This document shows positions 1 through 6,009 of a stretch of 7,349 nucleotides of DNA, one piece after another (the first letter of the stretch is position 1; every line of letters starts with the position of its first letter). The notes under the pieces were generated by a model. It worked only from the letters and a program-made list of their open reading frames with translations, was not told the DNA's origin and searched no databases. Both the position numbers and the translations under genes were made by a program. This DNA is from Erysipelotrichaceae bacterium (GTDB lineage: Bacteria; Bacillota_I; Bacilli_A; Erysipelotrichales; Erysipelotrichaceae): NCBI GenBank assembly GCA_021442745.1, contig JABUSI010000079.1, positions 1 to 7,349 of the forward strand. The letters run 5' to 3'.

Positions 1-726
1 ATCAAAGTGGATACCGGTATGAACCGGCTGGGATGCCGTTCCGTGGAAGAAATCAGAAACGTATACTCCCTGTTAACGGAAAAAGGCTGTATCATTGACG
101 GTATTTTCTCACATTACACAAGCAGTGACTGTGACAGACAACAAACCTTACGGCAACAGGAAACATTCCGTAACATGGTAAAAGAGTTACCGTACACCTT
201 CCGTTACGTGCATATGGACAACACGGATGGTGCCATTGATTATCCGGATGACTTCACCAATGCCGTGCGAATCGGCTTAGGTGTATACGGTGTATCCACT
301 ACCAGACCGTTGCATCCGGTTTTATCGTTCTATACAAGGGTTGCCATGTGCAAAAAGGTCGAAGCGAATCAGACAATCTCCTACAGTTGTACCTATACGA
401 CAACGGAAGACGAATGGATCTGTACCTTACCGGTCGGTTATGCCGATGGCTGGTTACGGAAACATCAGGGAAGACTATGTTATATTGACGGACATTATGT
501 CCCGTTTGTCGGCAGAATCTGTATGGACCAGTGTATGATTCATGTACCGGAAAAAATGAAAGACGGTACTGTTGTTGAACTGATCGGGCCGCACATTCCG
601 CTGGTTCAGGTTGCCAAGGAACTGGATACGATTCCATACGAAATCCTGTGTACGTTATCGGACCGCATCGTCAGGACATACACTTACAACAACGAATACA
701 TATCCGAAGAACTGTTCCGTTATTAG
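1..726 (+). CDS. alr: Alanine racemase, C-terminal part (5' end outside window)
   Basis: PLP-dependent racemase interconverting L- and D-alanine in the cytoplasm, which supplies D-alanine for peptidoglycan. The reading frame is open from base 1 and ends at TAG 724-726, giving 241 residues. The usual length is about 370-390, so roughly the first 130 residues, including the PLP-binding lysine, are missing. Visible family motifs in order: KVDTGMNRLG at the very start (the Lys that is carbamylated and the Arg that contacts the active-site Tyr in the Geobacillus enzyme); SHYTSSD; RIGLGVYG (Arg facing the PLP ring nitrogen); ISYSCTYTT (catalytic Tyr of the C-terminal beta domain); LPVGYADGW; and VGRICMDQ (Met-Asp at the substrate entry). 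The segment MDNTDGAIDYP differs from the usual ANS phosphate-binding motif and resembles VanT-type serine/alanine racemases, so a membrane-anchored VanT-like protein cannot be excluded without the N-terminus. The family is certain; the exact substrate is slightly less so. Confidence 0.93.
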   Translation: MKVDTGMNRLGCRSVEEIRNVYSLLTEKGCIIDGIFSHYTSSDCDRQQTLRQQETFRNMVKELPYTFRYVHMDNTDGAIDYPDDFTNAVRIGLGVYGVSTTRPLHPVLSFYTRVAMCKKVEANQTISYSCTYTTTEDEWICTLPVGYADGWLRKHQGRLCYIDGHYVPFVGRICMDQCMIHVPEKMKDGTVVELIGPHIPLVQVAKELDTIPYEILCTLSDRIVRTYTYNNEYISEELFRY

Positions 727-739
727 GAACAGTTTTCTT
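710..739 (+). terminator. Intrinsic terminator overlapping the alr stop codon
   Basis: A perfect 9-bp inverted repeat, AACTGTTCC (710-718) and GGAACAGTT (726-734), encloses a 7-base loop and runs into a T-rich tail (TTTTCTT, 733-739). The left arm lies within the last codons of alr. The TAG stop spans the end of the loop and the first base of the right arm, so the terminator starts inside the gene. The stem has only moderate GC and the T-run is broken by one C, so efficiency may be partial. Confidence 0.7.
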
Positions 740-751
740 ATGGGCATTTTC

Positions 752-780
752 CTTTATCTTTCCTTATCGTATTGTATAAT
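752..780 (+). promoter_or_regulatory. Candidate sigma-A promoter for the flavodoxin-rubredoxin gene
   Basis: A perfect -10 hexamer TATAAT lies at 775-780, in the gap after the alr terminator. The -35 at the standard 17-base spacing (752-757, CTTTAT) is a poor match, so the promoter rests on the -10 alone. Transcription would begin near 787, leaving a leader of about 14 bases that starts at the ribosome binding site. The preceding terminator makes an independent promoter likely here. Confidence 0.45.
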
Positions 781-787
781 TAAGAAA

Positions 788-794
788 AAGGAGG
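788..794 (+). promoter_or_regulatory. Ribosome binding site of the flavodoxin-rubredoxin gene
   Basis: AAGGAGG is a full Shine-Dalgarno match, 6 bases before the ATG at 801. It fixes the start codon. Confidence 0.85.
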
Positions 795-800
795 ATTATC

Positions 801-1439
801 ATGGAACGTACGATTATTACTTACGATACCCACCACGGCAGCGCGAAAAAAGTTGCCGAACGAATCGCCCGTCACTTGCAATGCGAGTTTCTCGACATTG
901 ATACACCGTTTGAAGTAGAAAGTCTGAAAAACTTCGATAACATTGTGATCGTCTTCGGATTCCGCGGACCGTATACCGCACAACTGACAAAACTGTATCT
1001 TGACCGTGCCAAAGGGGAATTTACCGGTAAGAACGTAGTTGTCGTCGGAGAAGGATTATTCTCCGAGCAAGAATTTCCGGTAGTTGCCGAAGACATTCAT
1101 TCCCGTCTGAACTGCCAGACGTTCCATACGTTCTTCATCAAAGGACAGTTGCGCGTTGATACCTTAACCAGAGAAGAAAAGATTCTGTTAGGAGAATTCA
1201 GCCGGATTACCGGTATGCAGATTACTGATATGGGAGAATTGAACCTGGAAGATGCTGACAGGATCGGCAAGGAAATCGTAACCATCTTCGAAAACAATCC
1301 GGTTACCCCACAAAAGCAAATAGAAGAAGACGGCCCGCAATGGGTATGTCCGCTATGCGGTTACGTCCACAAAGGTCCTACCCCACCGGCAGCATGTCCG
1401 TTATGCGGTGTCAAAGGCGAACAATTCACGCAGAAATAA
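801..1439 (+). CDS. Flavodoxin-like protein with C-terminal rubredoxin domain
   Basis: A predicted cytoplasmic electron-transfer protein of 212 residues. Residues 1 to about 165 form a flavodoxin-like alpha/beta domain. The FMN phosphate loop reads TYDTHHGSAKKVAE (7-20), closer to the Flavodoxin_5/HemG type (YxTxxGxxxxxA) than to the classical SxTGNT loop. Later beta-strand/loop segments are IVIVFGFRGPYTAQL (48-62) and NVVVVGEGLFSEQ (78-90). After a linker (about 166-178), residues 180-208 form a small rubredoxin domain with cysteines at 183, 186, 199 and 202 (CxxC-x12-CxxC, each pair followed by Gly). That short spacing is the rubrerythrin type, not the longer spacing of free rubredoxin. The four Cys should bind one iron. 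No diiron beta-lactamase-like domain is present, so this is not a flavodiiron protein. The substrate and partner are unknown; electron shuttling or oxidative-stress relief is inference. The gene is monocistronic between two terminators and converges on nifJ. The start is fixed by the AAGGAGG site. Confidence 0.88.
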   Translation: MERTIITYDTHHGSAKKVAERIARHLQCEFLDIDTPFEVESLKNFDNIVIVFGFRGPYTAQLTKLYLDRAKGEFTGKNVVVVGEGLFSEQEFPVVAEDIHSRLNCQTFHTFFIKGQLRVDTLTREEKILLGEFSRITGMQITDMGELNLEDADRIGKEIVTIFENNPVTPQKQIEEDGPQWVCPLCGYVHKGPTPPAACPLCGVKGEQFTQK

Positions 1440-1440
1440 C

Positions 1441-1464
1441 AAAAGAGCCTCACGGCTCTTTTTC
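1441..1464 (+). terminator. Intrinsic terminator of the flavodoxin-rubredoxin gene
   Basis: A 9-bp perfect stem, AAAAGAGCC (1441-1449) with GGCTCTTTT (1454-1462), has a 4-base loop TCAC and a T-run of five at 1459-1463. It begins one base after the TAA stop codon at 1437-1439. Because the A-run on the left pairs with the T-run on the right, it could also slow transcription on the opposite strand. Confidence 0.88.
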
Positions 1465-1470
1465 TATACG

Positions 1471-1497
1471 AAAAAAGAGGAGATTGCTCTCCTCTTT
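1471..1497 (-). terminator. Intrinsic terminator of nifJ
   Basis: A 10-bp perfect stem, AAAGAGGAGA (1474-1483) with TCTCCTCTTT (1488-1497), has the loop TTGC. On the minus strand the stem is followed by six T (complement of the A-run 1471-1476), as expected of a terminator for the leftward nifJ gene, whose stop codon is 9 bases away at 1507-1509. On the plus strand the trailing sequence is CGTTTCGG, a poor T-tract, which supports minus-strand use. Confidence 0.87.
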
Positions 1498-1506
1498 CGT
1501 TTCGGA

Positions 1507-4500
1507 TTATTTAGCTAACTTAACCAGGCGAGCATAACGCTTTTCAGCAGCTTCCTGCGTCTTAGCGAATGCCTTGTCGGCTTCTTCAGCACCCAACTTA
1601 GCAACCAATTGTTTGTAACGGTTTTCGTTCATCAGGAAGTCATGGAACTTCGTGAAGTCCGGTTCCTTGGAATCGATTGTCAATGGGTTTTCCTTACGTG
1701 GGTCGAAACGGTACAGTGTTGTGTAACCGCAAGCAACGGCAGCCTTCTGAACCTTCTGATGGTTAGCCAAACCGCCCTTGATACCATGCTGATCACATGG
1801 AGCATAAGCCAGAATCAAGGATGGTCCGTTGTAGCTTTCTGCTTCCTTCAATGCCTTGATGGTCTGTGAAGGGTTAGCACCCATAGATACGGATGCAACA
1901 TATACATGACCGTAAGCCATTGCGATAGCACCTAAATCCTTCTTAGCGGTTGTCTTTCCACCGGCAGCAAACTTAGCGATTGCCGCAGTCTGTGTAGCCT
2001 TGGAAGCCTGTCCGCCGGTATTGGAATACATTTCGGTATCCAGTACCAGGATATTCACGTTAACGTCGTTAGCGATTACGTGGTCTAATCCGCCGTAACC
2101 GATATCGTAAGCCCAACCGTCACCACCGACGATCCATACAGACTTACCGACTAAGTCACGTTCGTAACTCAGCAATTCCTTCACTGCTTCGTTCGCAGAT
2201 GCCTTTACAGCTGCAACAACTTCGTCCTTGCAAGCTCTCTGTGCATCACGGTTATCACCGGCAGCGATGTACTTTTCAAATGCAGCCTTGCATTCCGGTT
2301 CAACAGCTTCCATGTTTTCTTCCATCAAACCTAAGATGCGAGCTGACTTGTAGTTGTTAGCCAATGCCATACCATAACCGTATTCGGCATTGTCTTCGAA
2401 CAAACTGTTAGCCCATGCAACACCTTGTCCGTTTTCATCCTTGATGAACGGAGTAGAAGGAGTAGCAGAGCAGTAAATCATAGAACATCCGGTTGCATTG
2501 GATACCATCATATCCTTACCGAACAATTGAGATACCAGACGATAGTATGGAGTTTCACCGCAACCCGGGCAAGATCCGGATACTTCAAAGTACGGCTTAA
2601 CGAATTGCATACCCTTTGGTAAATCGGTTGAGAAGTAATTTGTCTTGTATTCAACATGCTTGTACAAGTAGTCAGCCTGTTGTTCAACAACGTGTTGTTC
2701 CGTTGTATTCGGAACCATCTTCAAAGCCTTTGTCGGAGCCAGACATTCGGTTACGCACAATCCGCATCCTACGCAGTTTTCCGGAGAAACCTGGATAGCA
2801 TACTTCATACCGGCAACCTTTGGTCCCTTGGCATCCGTAACCTTTAATTCAACAGGAGAAGCAGCAACTTCTTCATCTGTCAATAAGAAACCACGGATGG
2901 TTGCATGAGGACATACCATAGCACATTGTCCGCATTGGATACATGTTGTCGGATCCCATGACGGAACCATAGCAGCGATATTTCTCTTTTCAGCGAAAGA
3001 TACTTCGTTACGGATGGAACCATCCAATAAGTTCCAGTTCAGGAAGTGGCTTGTCGGCAAATCGTTACCGTTCAGGTTGTTGATTTCCGTCAGATGCTTA
3101 TCGAAGTAATCGTCACCGGTTGTAGCCTTGGCAGCAACTGTCAGGTTCTTCCATTCCGGCTTCACTTCTACACGTACCAGACCGTCTTTACCGGCATCGA
3201 TAGCGTTGTAGTTCGCCTGAACGATTTCTTCACCCTTCTTGGAGTATGACTTCTTAGCCATGTACTTCATGTAACCGATGGAATCGGTCAAAGGCATAAT
3301 CTGTTCATTCAAAGCGAAGAATGCAGATTGCAGAATCGTATTGGTACGACGACCCATACCGACTTCCGCAGCAATCTTGTTCGCATTAATTACGTAGAAC
3401 TTCGCTTCTTTTTCTGCCAATCCCTTCAGCATTCTGTTTGGCAGGTGGTTTTCCAGCTTGTCAGCATCTACTGTAGTATTCAACAAGAATGTTCCGCCCT
3501 TCTTCAGGTTGCGAACCATATCGAACTTGAAGCAGTAGGTATCCAATGAGCAGGATACGAAGTCAGCTTCATCTACAAAGTATGTGGAACGGATCGGAGA
3601 TTTACCGAATCTCAAGTGAGAACGGGTAACACCGCCGGCTTTCTTGGAGTCATATTGATAGTAACCCTGTGCATACAAGTCTGTGTTATCACCGATAATC
3701 TTAATGGAAGACTTGTTAGCGGAAACGGTACCGTCAGAACCCAAACCGAAGAACAGACATGATGTGTAATCGTATGTCAATGAGTAGTTCGGATCAGCTT
3801 CCAGATTCAGATGTGTCAGATCATCATTGATATTCAATGTGAATTCTTCACGTGGTGCATCTTTCAGCAATTCATCGTAAACAGCCTTGATATGACGAGG
3901 CTGGCAGTCCTTGGAACCCATACCGTAACGGCCGCCGACGATAATCAGATCCATATCCTTCAATGCTTCCAGAACATCCAGATACAACGGTTCTCTTGCG
4001 CCCATTTCCTTTGTACGGTCCAGAACGGCAATCTTCTTAACGGTTGCAGGCAATACAGCCTTTAAGTACTTGGCAGAGAACGGACGGTACAGGTGAACTT
4101 TTACCAGACCAACCTTTTCTCCCTTTGCGGTCAAGTCGTCAACAACTTCTTCTACTGTCTGTGTAGCAGAACCCATTGCAACGATTACGCGTTCAGCATC
4201 CTCAGCACCGTAGAATGTAAACGGAGCATAATTACGGCCGGTATATTCGGACATCGCCTTCATATACTTGGCAGCAATATCAGGAACTTTTGCGTAATGT
4301 AAGTTCTGAGCTTCCACACCCTGGAAGAAGATATCTTCGTTTTCATTACCACCACGGGTAACAGGGTTTGTATGAGGGTTCATTGCGTTCGCTTTGAAAC
4401 GAGCCAATGCTTCCTTATCAACCAGACTTGCCATGAAGTCCTGGTCAACGACTTCAATCTTCTGTACTTCGTGAGAGGTACGGAATCCGTCAAAGAAGTG

Positions 4501-5004
4501 AATGAAAGGTACACTTGCTTCGATAGCGGTCAAGTGAGCAACACCGGCCAGATCCATAGCTTCCTGAACGGAATGTGATGCCAGCATACAGATACCTGAC
4601 TGTCTTGCAGCATATACGTCTTCATGGTCACCGAAGATGTTCAGACTTCTCTTAGCCAATGAACGTGCAGCAACATGGAATACACCCGGCAGCAATTCAC
4701 CGGCGCATTTGTACATGTTAGGAATCATCAGTAATAAACCTTGAGATGCAGTAAACGTAGTAGCTAATGTACCACCTTGTAAAGCACCGTGAACAGCACC
4801 AGATGCTCCGCCTTCTGATTGCAATTCAGCTACCTTAACGGTTGTTCCGAAGATGTTCTTGCGTCCTTCGGTTGCCCATTGGTCAACTGATTCAGCCATT
4901 GGAGATGATGGTGTAATCGGATAGATAGCAGCAAGCTCAGTAAACATATACGCCACGTGAGCAGCAGCTGTGTTACCATCCATAGACATTAATTTTTTTG
5001 TCAT
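1507..5004 (-). CDS. nifJ: Pyruvate:ferredoxin (flavodoxin) oxidoreductase, single-chain
   Basis: Cytoplasmic enzyme oxidising pyruvate with CoA to acetyl-CoA and CO2 while reducing ferredoxin or flavodoxin, a central step of anaerobic fermentation. It has 1165 residues, full length for the homodimeric form. Domain I carries YPITPSSPMAE (28-38). Thr31, Glu64 and Arg114 fall at the same numbers as active-site residues known from Desulfovibrio africanus. Domain II is about 255-410. The gamma-type domain starts near FGLGSDGTVSANK (about 420). An EKR-like segment lies near 575-630. Two 4Fe-4S motifs use Cys 688/691/694/698 and 744/747/750/754. The C-terminal TPP domain has proximal-cluster Cys 812, 815, 840 and 1070, GDG at 961-963 and MYSNTGGQ with Asn995. 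The fourth Cys of the second ferredoxin motif is followed by Leu rather than the usual Pro. The C-terminal extension (domain VII) of the Desulfovibrio enzyme is absent. The ATG at 5004 is chosen because AAGGAGG lies 5 bases upstream; an in-frame ATG at 5067 lies upstream of the -35 element and would not be transcribed. Confidence 0.98.
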   Translation of the reverse strand: MTKKLMSMDGNTAAAHVAYMFTELAAIYPITPSSPMAESVDQWATEGRKNIFGTTVKVAELQSEGGASGAVHGALQGGTLATTFTASQGLLLMIPNMYKCAGELLPGVFHVAARSLAKRSLNIFGDHEDVYAARQSGICMLASHSVQEAMDLAGVAHLTAIEASVPFIHFFDGFRTSHEVQKIEVVDQDFMASLVDKEALARFKANAMNPHTNPVTRGGNENEDIFFQGVEAQNLHYAKVPDIAAKYMKAMSEYTGRNYAPFTFYGAEDAERVIVAMGSATQTVEEVVDDLTAKGEKVGLVKVHLYRPFSAKYLKAVLPATVKKIAVLDRTKEMGAREPLYLDVLEALKDMDLIIVGGRYGMGSKDCQPRHIKAVYDELLKDAPREEFTLNINDDLTHLNLEADPNYSLTYDYTSCLFFGLGSDGTVSANKSSIKIIGDNTDLYAQGYYQYDSKKAGGVTRSHLRFGKSPIRSTYFVDEADFVSCSLDTYCFKFDMVRNLKKGGTFLLNTTVDADKLENHLPNRMLKGLAEKEAKFYVINANKIAAEVGMGRRTNTILQSAFFALNEQIMPLTDSIGYMKYMAKKSYSKKGEEIVQANYNAIDAGKDGLVRVEVKPEWKNLTVAAKATTGDDYFDKHLTEINNLNGNDLPTSHFLNWNLLDGSIRNEVSFAEKRNIAAMVPSWDPTTCIQCGQCAMVCPHATIRGFLLTDEEVAASPVELKVTDAKGPKVAGMKYAIQVSPENCVGCGLCVTECLAPTKALKMVPNTTEQHVVEQQADYLYKHVEYKTNYFSTDLPKGMQFVKPYFEVSGSCPGCGETPYYRLVSQLFGKDMMVSNATGCSMIYCSATPSTPFIKDENGQGVAWANSLFEDNAEYGYGMALANNYKSARILGLMEENMEAVEPECKAAFEKYIAAGDNRDAQRACKDEVVAAVKASANEAVKELLSYERDLVGKSVWIVGGDGWAYDIGYGGLDHVIANDVNVNILVLDTEMYSNTGGQASKATQTAAIAKFAAGGKTTAKKDLGAIAMAYGHVYVASVSMGANPSQTIKALKEAESYNGPSLILAYAPCDQHGIKGGLANHQKVQKAAVACGYTTLYRFDPRKENPLTIDSKEPDFTKFHDFLMNENRYKQLVAKLGAEEADKAFAKTQEAAEKRYARLVKLAK

Positions 5005-5009
5005 GTTTG

Positions 5010-5016
5010 CCTCCTT
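5010..5016 (-). promoter_or_regulatory. Ribosome binding site of nifJ (decides the start)
   Basis: On the minus strand this reads AAGGAGG, 5 bases (CAAAC) before the ATG at 5004-5002. It selects this ATG over the in-frame ATG 21 codons upstream at 5067, which would add a segment not typical of the family. Confidence 0.9.
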
Positions 5017-5035
5017 AAATTTATTAAGCGACAAT

Positions 5036-5064
5036 ATTATACTCCAAATGTTAAGGTATGTGAA
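5036..5064 (-). promoter_or_regulatory. Strong sigma-A promoter of nifJ
   Basis: On the minus strand the -35 is TTCACA (5064-5059, five of six to consensus) and the -10 is TATAAT (5041-5036, perfect), separated by exactly 17 bases. Transcription should start near 5029, giving a leader of about 25 bases that holds the AAGGAGG site. The near-consensus form suits a highly expressed catabolic enzyme. Confidence 0.85.
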
Positions 5065-5069
5065 CATTT
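5046..5069. promoter_or_regulatory. Inverted repeat over the nifJ -35: possible operator
   Basis: AAATGTTAA (5046-5054) and TGAACATTT (5061-5069) form a 24-bp dyad with 9-base arms matching at eight positions, around a 6-base centre. It covers the -35 hexamer and most of the spacer of the nifJ promoter, where a bound repressor would block polymerase. The outer arms recall CRP/FNR-type sites and TGTTAA recalls Rex half-sites, but the spacing is two bases longer than either, so no regulator is assigned. Confidence 0.4.
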
Positions 5070-5114
5070 ACGCACTACTCTTTTCCAATTTTCTGCAGGA
5101 TTTTACGAATTACA

Positions 5115-5138
5115 CGGTATAGAAATAGAAAGATACCG
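5115..5138. repeat. Inverted repeat upstream of the phosphatase-patatin operon
   Basis: CGGTAT (5115-5120) and ATACCG (5133-5138) are perfect 6-base inverted arms separated by 12 bases of purine-rich sequence. The repeat lies just upstream of the candidate -10 (5149-5154) and over its weak -35. It could be an operator; arms this short may also arise by chance. Confidence 0.25.
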
Positions 5139-5154
5139 CAGAATGATTTATACT
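5126..5154 (+). promoter_or_regulatory. Candidate promoter of the phosphatase-patatin operon
   Basis: A -10-like TATACT (5149-5154, five of six) is preceded at 17 bases by TAGAAA (5126-5131, four of six to TTGACA). Transcription would begin near 5161, leaving a leader of about 15 bases that starts at the ribosome binding site. This is the best plus-strand candidate in the 5005-5175 divergent gap, but the match is modest. Confidence 0.35.
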
Positions 5155-5160
5155 TATGAA

Positions 5161-5168
5161 AAAGGAAG
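5161..5168 (+). promoter_or_regulatory. Ribosome binding site of the HAD phosphatase gene (decides the start)
   Basis: AAAGGAAG lies 7 bases before the ATG at 5176. The in-frame ATG 11 codons earlier, at 5143, has no comparable site and would put extra residues before the beta-strand that carries the DFDKT motif. Confidence 0.7.
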
Positions 5169-5175
5169 TGATTTT

Positions 5176-6009
5176 ATGACAACCATTGCCATCATGTACG
5201 ATTTTGACAAAACTCTCTGTACCAAGGATATGCAGGAATACGGGTTCATTCCGAGCCTCAACATGAGTCCTGCCGAGTTCTGGCAGAACGTACAGATGCA
5301 GACGAAAGAACACAATATGGACAGTTGTCTTTCGTATATGTATTACATGGTAAAGTGTGCCAACGAAAAAGGAATGCCGATTACCCGGAGTCAACTGACA
5401 AGCCAGGGAAAAGACATTGAATTGTTTCCGGGTGTGGAAGACTGGTTTACCCGCATCAATGCCTACGGCTGGAAACGCGGCATTCAGATTGAGCACTATA
5501 TTATATCCAGCGGACTGAAGGAAATCATTGAAGGAAGTCCGATTGCCCATGAATTTGAACGCATTTATGCCGGCGAATTCCATTACAACGAAGACGGTCA
5601 TGCCGACTGGCCGGCAATGGCGGTAAACTACACCAACAAAACACAGTTTATGTTCCGCATCAACAAAGGTGCCCTGGAACTGTGGGATGATGCCATCAAC
5701 GAGCAGGTCGACGAAAGTGACCGCCGGATTCCGTTTACCAATATGATTTATCTGGGTGACGGGATGACGGATGTTCCTTGCATGTCATTGGTAAAACGCT
5801 ACGGCGGACATTCCATTGCCGTCTATCAGAAGAAAAAAGACGTCTGCAAGAAACTGATTGACCAGAACCGGATCAATTATTACGCACCGGCTGACTACCG
5901 TGCCAACCATCAGCTGGAAACCATTCTGTTTAACCTGATCGATAAGGTTGCGTTAGACGATAAACTGGCAGAAATCACCCTGGCACAACGAAAGAAGGAT
6001 GCCAGATGA
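5176..6009 (+). CDS. HAD-superfamily phosphatase, phosphoserine-phosphatase-like
   Basis: A 277-residue cytoplasmic hydrolase of the haloacid dehalogenase superfamily, expected to remove phosphate from a small molecule through an aspartyl-phosphate intermediate with Mg2+. Motif I is YDFDKT (8-13): Asp9 is the nucleophile and Asp11 the general acid/base. Motif II is the Ser in IISSG (109-113). Motif III is probably a Lys in the 155-164 stretch (NKTQ or NKG). Motif IV is YLGDGMTD (192-199), with Asp195 and Asp199 for metal. About 70 residues between motif I and the core (roughly 15-90) form a mainly helical cap of the C1 type, as in phosphoserine phosphatase. Substrate identity cannot be read from the sequence. 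The TGA stop overlaps the next gene's ATG by four bases, so the two proteins are probably made together. The start at 5176 follows from the ribosome binding site; 5143 is the alternative. Confidence 0.88.
   Translation: MTTIAIMYDFDKTLCTKDMQEYGFIPSLNMSPAEFWQNVQMQTKEHNMDSCLSYMYYMVKCANEKGMPITRSQLTSQGKDIELFPGVEDWFTRINAYGWKRGIQIEHYIISSGLKEIIEGSPIAHEFERIYAGEFHYNEDGHADWPAMAVNYTNKTQFMFRINKGALELWDDAINEQVDESDRRIPFTNMIYLGDGMTDVPCMSLVKRYGGHSIAVYQKKKDVCKKLIDQNRINYYAPADYRANHQLETILFNLIDKVALDDKLAEITLAQRKKDAR
5993..5999 (+). promoter_or_regulatory. Ribosome binding site of the patatin gene inside the phosphatase gene
   Basis: AGAAGGA ends 6 bases before the ATG at 6006 and lies within the last codons of the phosphatase gene. 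With the ATGA stop/start overlap it supports translational coupling. Confidence 0.65.

Noticed and set aside
299..637. Minus-strand open frame of 112 codons
   Set aside because: It is opposite the conserved catalytic part of the alanine racemase and has no recognisable motif or ribosome binding site; it is a shadow.
801..1439. Flavodiiron protein (oxygen/NO reductase)
   Set aside because: The protein has only 212 residues and lacks the beta-lactamase-like diiron domain with its His/Asp/Glu ligands.
5005..5067. N-terminal extension of nifJ by 21 residues from an ATG at 5067
   Set aside because: This stretch contains the -10 and -35 of the nifJ promoter, and the ATG at 5004 has a perfect ribosome binding site. 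The active-site numbering also matches the known enzyme when counting from 5004.
5046..5069. CRP/FNR or Rex site assignment for the nifJ dyad
   Set aside because: Half-sites look similar, but the centre-to-centre spacing is two bases longer than the standard sites, so naming a regulator would be over-reading.
5143..5175. Earlier start for the HAD phosphatase
   Set aside because: No good ribosome binding site precedes 5143, the candidate -10 lies inside this stretch, and HAD proteins usually begin a few residues before the DxDxT motif, as they do from 5176.
5110..5601. Minus-strand open frame of 163 codons
   Set aside because: It lies opposite the HAD phosphatase gene, whose motifs are clear; its sequence shows no family motif, and it runs back through the divergent promoter gap. 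It is a shadow frame.
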